Below are positions 57,568 through 64,000 of a stretch of DNA of 64,000 bases, piece after piece. The DNA comes from Chytridium lagenaria. Its lineage: Eukaryota > Chytridiomycota > Chytridiomycetes > Chytridiales > Chytridiaceae. A program made the position numbers and the translations under genes. The stretch spans positions 62,001-126,000 of the forward strand of contig JAHLKC010000086.1 in the NCBI GenBank assembly GCA_025449115.1. The letters run 5' to 3'. Each line of letters begins with the position of its first letter. Positions within the stretch are counted from its first letter, which is position 1. Below the pieces are notes generated by a model. It was not told where the DNA came from. It saw nothing but the letters and a program-made list of their open reading frames with translations, and searched no databases.

Positions 57568-60500
57568 ATGACCTCGAAGCGAGATAGCGTTATCAAGGGC
57601 AAGAAAGACCCCAAGGTCATCGTTGCAGAATACTTCCCCAGCGGTCAGATTGGAGATGCAGAGCTTCCTATAGCAACACCCACCCCAAGCACGAGCAAGC
57701 CATCAACTGAAGCCGCTACCCAGTCTTCCAAGGAGGGTCCATCTCATATTCGCCCACCTTTACCCTTTGGACCCGATGGCATTGAAAGGGGAACGCCGGC
57801 ACAGGGTAAAGGCGGAAAGAGCGCGACGTTTGCGTTTCCATCGTCGCCTACACCCACATCAGCGAATCGACCGCATCCCTCCATGGTGAGGCCTGAACGT
57901 AGCCTGAACAGGACCCCATCAGGCAGATCTATGCGGAACAGGAACTTCTCGCGGCGGAAAAGAAGAAATGACACCCTGGAGATGTTTTTCGTGGACAGTG
58001 ACGTTCTGGGCATGGCCTTGGTGTTTGAAAAAATGCGGAAAACCTCCTGGAGAAGTTCAACAAGCGTGGAGAGAAAAGATTGCGCTTTGTTTCATCATTG
58101 CGATCATGTGTGGAGCACTCGGCTTCCTTACTTATGGTTTCACGTCGATTGTTTGTGGAAAAGTCTCTGACACGTTCAACCATGATAGTGTTCGGCAGTA
58201 CTCTGCCTCTATGTTTCCAAACCGTTTGGTCATGCATGGGTCTCTTTATGATTTGAAGACGTTTATGCCGTGGCACAACAACATTCAAGGATTCCGTAAC
58301 GGCACATATTCCACTGCCGGTATCTCCGTGGCAACGGGGTTGGATATCTCCTCCTACTTCCCCAATGTTGGACCCAACTGTCAGGCCGCCATCGTCAGCC
58401 CTGTGACATTTTCCTGCTCCAACCCTTCGTTCGGAAACATGAACCACTGCCACGACTACGTGTCGGCGGTTCGTGCTCTGTCAAGACAACGTCTTGGTTA
58501 TGTCACCTACACGTGGAGCGACGTAAACAAGGAAAATTCCAATCTCGTGGTGTTCAAAAATCGCGTCCTTAACATGACGACATACCTTAGAGGAAACGCA
58601 TTCCTAGGGACGGCCGTTCATAAATTAATTTTGGCAAACCTTGGCCGAGATGTGTCCATGTCGTTTGGGAGTTACAGCGGATATCGTAGTGCTGGAGAGT
58701 GTCTTTCTGAGCTCTACTCTGTCGGTCTCATTGAAACGCGATCCCTCGGCTGCATCGCCACAGACATTGTACTTTACATGTCTCTCATCATCATTCTATC
58801 GCTCGTGGTCGTCCGATTCTCCCTGGCTGTCTACTTCAAGTGGTTTATTTCACGTGAGCTTGGCAAAATCTCCAAAGCGCAACAGCAGACCAGCTCTCCC
58901 GCTCATTCATTCAAGTTTAACGATTCCCCAGGTTCGCAGATCGAGTTCCCGGTCAGTCAGAACCAAAATGACGGGACAGCTCGTTCTCCAGCAAGTAACA
59001 TGGAAGCATCCACAAAATCTCCTAAGAAGGTTCAATTCCCTTACATTGACCCTGGAACCTCCACTCAAAACACTCCAGTCGGCACTCCAACACTTGAACG
59101 CAAAAACACTCTCAACCGTGCAGTCACCTCCCTCTCTGTTCAAATCAGCACAACCGTTCAACACCATGCCCAACTTGACACGCCATCTTCCCGCATTTCC
59201 TCCATCATGGACTACATGGACACCATTCACACAGTTATGCTCGTCACCTGTTACTCTGAAGGTTCCGACGGTCTCCGCACAACCTTTGATTCCCTCGCTA
59301 GCACAACCTACAACGCTAAAAACAAACTCCTGTTCATCATTGCCGATGGTTTAATCACGGGTTCCGGGAACGAGAAATCCACGCCAGAGCTCATCCTCGA
59401 TATGCTTGAGCTTGATTCGCATTGGCCGAAAAACCCGGAACCTCAAAGCTACCTCGCCATCGCCAGCGGCTCAAAACGTCACAACAAAGCAAAAGTCTAC
59501 GTTGCATGGTACAATAACGGAACAAACCGTATCCCAGCGATCCTTGTAGTGAAATGCGGAACCGCTGAGGAGCAGACTCAAAGCAAAGCGGGAAACCGTG
59601 GAAAGAGAGACTCGCAAATCATTTTGATGAACTTTTTCAAAAAGGTTATGTTTGATGAACAAATGTCTCCGCTTGAGTATGATCTTTTCAGAAAAGTGCA
59701 TTTCTTGATGGGAGTGACGCCGGATGCATTTGAGATTGTATTGATGGTGGATGCCGATACTAAGGTTGCGCCGGATTCGCTTTCACGGATGGTTGCGGCT
59801 ATGGCGCGTGATCCACTTGTGATGGGTCTTTGTGGAGAAACGCGTATCGCTAACAAATCCGAGTCGTGGGTTTCTCGTATCCAAGTTTTTGAATACTACC
59901 TCTCCCACCACCTCAACAAAGCCTTTGAGTCCATCTTTGGTGGTGTTACTTGTCTTCCGGGCTGTTTCTGCATGTACCGTATCAAGTCACCCAAGGAGAC
60001 CGCGGAAGGTCTTCGTTGGGTTCCCATCCTCGCAAACCCAGATATCGTGGAAACGTATTCTGAAAGCACCGTTGACACGCTTCACAAGAAGAACTTGCTT
60101 TTGCTTGGAGAAGATCGGTTCCTGACGACATTGATGCTCAGAGAGTTCCCCAACAGAAAACTTATTTTTGTGCCGAGTGCATTTTGCAAGACGGTTGTGC
60201 CGGCTGAATTTAAGGTGTTGTTGTCGCAAAGGCGGAGGTGGATCAATTCGACGATTCATAATTTGTTGGAATTGGTGATGGTCAACGAGCTTTGTGGAGT
60301 GTTTTGCTTCTCGATGCAGTTTGTCATCTTGATTGATCTCATTGGAACCGTCGTCTTACCCGCCGCCATCGCGTTCACAATGTAAGCCTCTTGATGAATT
60401 CTCTGCACTTTCCTCTTCCTCTTTCCTTTTTCTTTTGTTAGATGGCGCTATACCTTTTCCCCCCTCACTCCATCGTATTCTCTTTCATGAAGCAGCATTT

Positions 60501-61215
60501 GCTCTTCTCTTCATTAAATATCTTTATTTCTAACCCACCACGTTTATAAAAACACAGAGCCCTCATCGTCCTCTCTGTTATTGGCCCCGTTCCACTCATT
60601 CCCCTGCTCCTCCTTGGCGCTATTTTGGGTCTCCCCGCCATCCTCGTCCTCCTCACAACCCGTCGCGTCATCTACATCTACTGGATGATGATCTACCTTC
60701 TCGCCCTCGGAATCTGGAACTTTATTCTCCCCGTCTACGCCTTCTGGCACTTTGACGATTTCTCATGGGGTCAAACACGTATGGTTGAAGGCGAGACCAA
60801 AGATGCCGGACATGGCGGCAATGATGGGAAGAAGATGGATTCACGCGCCGTACCGTTAAGGCATTGGGCGGATTGGGAGAGGGAGAGGAGGAAGGCTGTG
60901 GAAGCGGCGAAGATGCGGAAGAGGAAGGGGAAGAAGGTGGCGTCGAAGGCGAATTCGGTGGAGAACTTGGAGCTGTCGGTGAATGAGGAGGGGAGAGTGC
61001 GGCTCCTGATGTTGTTGGAGAGGCGAAGGACCAGAAGGCGGAGTGAGAGGGGTATCGATTTGTTGTCAACCTATTTTGATCTTTATTTTCCCACTAAAGC
61101 GTGCTTTTTATCTTCTCTATCTATCTATCGTATGCACTTCCATATCTCCCTTCTTCTATACCTATACCTTTATATCTCTATACACAAAGCCATGTCCTCA
61201 TCTACACTTTTTTAA
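57568..61215 (+). CDS. chitin synthase, division 2 (class IV/CHS3-like)
   Basis: The enzyme is a processive GT2 membrane protein that makes cell-wall chitin from UDP-GlcNAc. ATG 57568 gives MTSKRDSVIKGKKDPKVIVA, then a disordered Ser/Pro part. A frame change near 57950 is followed by the first helices (EVQQAWREKIALCFIIAIMC). A cytochrome-b5-like segment follows (FMPWHNNIQGFRNGTYSTAG, DISSYFPNVGPNCQA). A membrane span, SLIIILSLVVVRFSLAVYFK, leads to a cytoplasmic linker. The catalytic domain has VMLVTCYSEGSDGLRTTFDS, VLMVDADTKVAPDSLSRMVA, LGEDRFLTTLML and the signature QRRRWINST (about 60227-60255). Membrane helices flank a GT-AG intron at 60382-60557, which rejoins as AFTIALIVLSVIGPVPLIPL. 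The end has HFDDFSWGQTRMVEGE and a Lys/Arg-rich tail. The exact stop is uncertain (61215 in the main frame). No myosin domain, so class IV and not V/VII. Confidence 0.93.
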
Positions 61216-61536
61216 GAGGCTCCCCATATTCTCTGCCAATGTTTCGCGCTTTTACCTCCAAATGTTATCACAAAAGCGGCTAACGCCTATATAACCTCCA
61301 CGTTTACCTCTTGTTCCCGCATGTCGTAATTAGAGAGATATTTGAAAACGCACTTAAAAAAAAAGAGATAATTTATTTTGTTGGACAGCAACTCCCCAAA
61401 CCCTCCCTCAAACCAAAATTCCACCCCTTTGCCTTGCAATGTTTTGAGGCAAACAAGATGACAACCGAGAAACAGTTCTTTACAAAATCGAGATGGCCAT
61501 GAAAGCCATTCGTAATCCTTTCCGCGCATGCAAAAA
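61216..61536. other. convergent intergenic region between chitin synthase and RPB6
   Basis: About 320 bp that should hold both 3' UTRs and terminators. It is AT-rich with short homopolymers. No gene is seen. Confidence 0.5.
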
Positions 61537-62315
61537 TTACTCAGGAGGTGTAAGCTAGAATACGAAACAAAACGCACGGTTACTAAACGCTCAAAAAGCA
61601 GCAGAGCCCCTATATAAAAACAAACAAAGAAAAACAAAAGAGCAAACCGACCGCCAAAAAAAGACAAAGAAAAAAAGAAGAGAGGGAAAATAACCCCCAG
61701 CATTATTTACCTCATCTACCGCCCAATCTTCATAGCTCCCATCCGGCAAATACCTCCTTACAATTAACGGTATTTTCCTCTCTCTCAATTCCTTCAACGC
61801 AATCGCAAGCGGATCACTCTCGCCGTTCAAATCCACCATCACAGGTGCATTCATGCTGATCTGAAGCGCTCGTGTGCCCAATATTCTAGCCTTCTCATAT
61901 TTCGTCATATACGGCGTCGTCATACGTTTCTCTTTAGGGATTTCAGCGGCTATATCAGTGGGACCGTCGTTGGCATTCTGGGGAGAAGCAAAGGTTAATG
62001 ATAAAGCGCTTCAAGGACCCGCATTGAAATGAAAAAGTGGGAAAGTCCAGCATAAGGATAAAGGAACACAGGAGAGATAGCCTTTTTTCTCCTGCTGCAA
62101 TCCTTCGCTCCTCAATGCTCTCATTCCTAGACTCCTAAGCTGAACTCCCAAGCCACGAAGGTCGTCATCGGACTCACCTCGTCAGAAATGATTTCCACAT
62201 TCCCCTCTGGATTCTCCACATATTCCTCATCAAAGTTATCGTCTTCCGGCAAGTCGTCGTCCTGGAACTCCTCCTCGTAGCCATCATCCCCACCGCCATC
62301 ATAGTCGTCATCCAT
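61537..62315 (-). CDS. RPO26: RPB6/ABC23, shared subunit of RNA polymerases I, II and III
   Basis: ATG 62313-62315 gives [20 protein letters not shown], the typical acidic N-terminus, then [17 protein letters not shown]. After an intron come [20 protein letters not shown] and [20 protein letters not shown], then [20 protein letters not shown] and [20 protein letters not shown], with EDWAVDE. These match the [22 protein letters not shown]...NAPV...[23 protein letters not shown](Y/F)EDW block of Rpb6. A last tiny exon adds LTPPE with TAA 61537-61539 (GAG|GTAAAT...TTCTAG|CTTACACC). About 140 residues, as expected. It is divergent from WDR83, with starts 40 bp apart. Confidence 0.95.
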
Positions 62316-62355
62316 CGTTTGCAAAAAAAAAAAAGAATGACTTTAAAAATTTGAA
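62316..62355. promoter_or_regulatory. 40-bp bidirectional start interval between RPB6 and WDR83
   Basis: Only 40 bp separate the two ATGs. The interval is an A12 run plus AATGACTTTAAAAATTTGAA-type AT-rich sequence, so both genes probably share a nucleosome-free core promoter. Confidence 0.5.
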
Positions 62356-63417
62356 ATGCTGCCTTTAATCGAATGCCAGACGCTCAAGGGACATACGGGG
62401 AGCGTCAACGTTGCGCGGTACAGCGCGGACGGGAATTATGTGTTGACCGGATCGGGGATAAACTGATAAAGCTGTGGAATCCGAAATCAGGGCTATGCAT
62501 CAAGACTTATTCGGGCCATGGATGGGAGGTTCTGGATATTGACGTGTTGGTGTGCTTCCATTGATGAGCTATCAATTGAATGTCGTTTTTGTTTACAGGA
62601 CAAAAGATAACTCTCGATACGCTTCAGTTGGTGGGGATCGGTCTGTGCTGTTATGGGATGTTGGGACGGGGAATGTTATACGGAGGTTCTCTGGGCATGG
62701 GGCGAGGGTGAATGCGGTTGCGTTTAATGCTGATGCAACGGTTCTTGTGAGTGGGAGTTATGATGCGACGGTGAGGTGCTGGGATTTGAGGGCACAGTCG
62801 CATCTGCCGATTCAAATTATGTCGGAAGCAAAGGATAGTGTTTCGAGTATTAAGATTTCGGAGCATGAGATTCTGGCGGGATCAGTGGATGGAAAGTTGA
62901 GAAATTATGATATTAGAGCGGGGCAATGTTATGTGGATGATGTAAAAAGTGAGTAACTTTTCATATTGGTTTAGTTTATTGCTGTTTCTGTCAGGGTTTT
63001 TTGCTAAAGTAGATATGACAAAAAGGTCCCATCACTTGTGCGTCGTTATCAAACGACAAAAACTGTATTCTCGTCAGTACTTTGGACGATACTGTGAGGC
63101 TTCTGGACAAGGAAAACGGCGAGGTTCTGGCAGAGTAAGTTTTATGGCACTTCTAATGATTAACGCTTTATTAAAGGTATAAGGGCCATAAGAATAAAGA
63201 CTACAAAGTAACCAGCACTCTCTCCAACGACGACGCCTACGTGATCAGTGGCAGCGAGGACGGACGAATATGTTTTTGGGATTTAGTGGACGGAACACTC
63301 CTTAAAACCCTTGCACCGCACGACCGATTGGTCACAACGGTCGCTTATCATCCAACCAAAGACGACATGGTGTCTGCGTCCAAAGACGGCACCGCTAAAG
63401 TATTCACATCGCGTTAA
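62356..63417 (+). CDS. WDR83: WDR83/MORG1, WD-repeat protein (spliceosome-associated, MAPK organizer)
   Basis: ATG 62356 gives MLPLIECQTLKGHTGSVNVA, with RYSADGNYVLTGSG. One missing G in GGGG (about 62454-62457) breaks the expected GDKLIKLWNPKSGLCIKTYS, which follows in the next frame. TYSGHGWEVLDIDV ends before an intron. DNSRYASVGGDRSVLLWDVG, VIRRFSGHGARVNAVAFNAD, LVSGSYDATVRCWDLRAQS, ISEHEILAGSVDGKLRNYDI and RAGQCYVDDV follow. After another intron come LLDKENGEVLAEYKGHKNKD, YVISGSEDGRICFWDLVDG and AYHPTKDDMVSASKDGTAKV, ending at TAA 63415-63417. The TYSGHG(Y/W)EVLD, EILAGSVDG and GEYKGHKN motifs identify WDR83 among seven-bladed propellers. Frame changes also occur near 63030-63100. Confidence 0.93.
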
Positions 63418-63651
63418 ACATCAACGGAATAAACAATATACCCGGGCGAAAACAAAATGTTATTTTTGGGATAAAAAAGCGCTGCTGAAGACAAAGAAAG
63501 ATAAAAACAATAAAATGGTATGGTTTGATCAAGCCGGAATGTGGAGGGGCTGACCAAAAAAATAAAAAAAAAGACGCAAAGGACGGGTGTGCGAGTTATT
63601 CGAACGCGTTTAGGCAGGGAGATTGACCTAAACGACGTTGTGGAGGAAGTT

Positions 63652-63981
63652 TTAACCGTTGAAGTAGTACTGGCCCTTGTTGACGACGTAGTTGGTGTAA
63701 GTGGGGATATAGGTGTAGCACGTGTAGATGAACAAGGTCAGGAAGAGCAATACGATGGCGTCTGAAAGAATAAAAAACGAGATGTTAGACATTCCGTAGG
63801 AAGTTAAGCGATAGAGCTGCGTTGAGGAAGATGGAGTAAAGACGAGCAGTGTGGAAGATGGAGGGATGGGAGATAACAAATACTAACTAAAAGTTGACTT
63901 TTCCCATGGCTCAAGCATGTAAAGTCCGAGAGTAAGCTCGTATTGGTAGATCTTGAGACCGAGGTAGTTGAGGACACCCAT
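63652..63981 (-). CDS. small subunit of serine palmitoyltransferase (ssSPT)
   Basis: The start ATG 63979-63981 gives MGVLNYLGLKIYQYELTLGL, with YMLEPWEKSTF. After a short intron comes AIVLLFLTLFIYTCYTYIPT and YTNYVVNKGQYYFNG, ending at TAA 63652-63654. The K-YQYE-T--LYMLEPWEK motif followed by one membrane helix is the ssSPT pattern. These about 65-residue ER proteins activate serine palmitoyltransferase, the first step of sphingolipid synthesis. The intron is about 63771-63890. Further 5' exons outside the window are not needed. It shares a pathway with the sphingosine-kinase-like gene at 3 kb, but they are far apart and not co-regulated as far as can be seen. Confidence 0.85.
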
Positions 63982-64000
63982 GTTGGTTTGCTGGGAGTAA

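Noticed and set aside
57238..58170. Separate 310-codon gene upstream of chitin synthase
   Set aside because: The part from 57568 onward is the disordered N-terminus of the chitin synthase; the part before it is the untranslated region read by chance.

Overview
The window looks like nuclear DNA of an early-diverging, chytrid-like fungus. The evidence is spliceosomal introns of roughly 40-180 bp with GT...AG borders (one clear GC-AG case), a division-2 chitin synthase, and fungal-type TIM54, HFI1/ADA1, RPB6 and small SPT subunit genes. A multi-repeat gelsolin/villin-type protein and a Fanzor-type RuvC nuclease also fit that lineage. The lineage is an inference from gene content; no marker gene here fixes the species.

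Layout. 0-8 kb: the 3' exon of an LRR-like gene, a gene-poor stretch, a sphingosine-kinase-like gene with a frame break, and a mucin-like single-pass membrane protein. 8.6-14.9 kb: RMI1 (minus) and TIM54 (plus), divergent. 14.9-21.7 kb: a very long multi-exon minus-strand gene whose C-terminus is a Fanzor/TnpB RuvC nuclease with zinc ribbon, preceded upstream by minisatellite repeats. 22.4-23.3 kb: a small ankyrin-like gene. 23.7-30.0 kb: a DNA transposon with 201-bp terminal inverted repeats (four mismatches) carrying a DUF6589-like putative transposase and a convergent RecQ-type helicase. 30-40 kb: a small membrane protein, poly(A)-binding protein, an NmrA-like protein, an acidic repeat ORF and a basic unknown. 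40-64 kb: a compact housekeeping block with a gelsolin-family protein, twin-CX9C protein, GATA factor, cytosolic 5'-nucleotidase III, Cys-rich membrane protein, Cys-rich unknown, WDR70, HFI1/ADA1, DNAJC8, chitin synthase, RPB6, WDR83 and the small SPT subunit.

The most interesting object is the 6.3-kb transposon. Each TIR carries the same short 5' module: a leader ending in an ATG that sits directly on a splice donor (ATG|GTATGC), followed by an intron. On the left this ATG splices in frame to the transposase, and on the right to the RecQ helicase. The repeat ends just before each 3' splice site, so two unrelated genes appear to start from one mirrored start cassette. A second mobile-type system, the Fanzor nuclease, lies 2 kb away.

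A caution applies to the whole window. Many clearly essential genes (PABP, TIM54, WDR83, DNAJC8, RMI1, NmrA-like, chitin synthase) show single-base frame changes, often in short homopolymers. This looks more like residual assembly indels than pseudogenisation. I therefore give gene spans across such breaks and do not call the genes broken. Exon borders are approximate unless stated.
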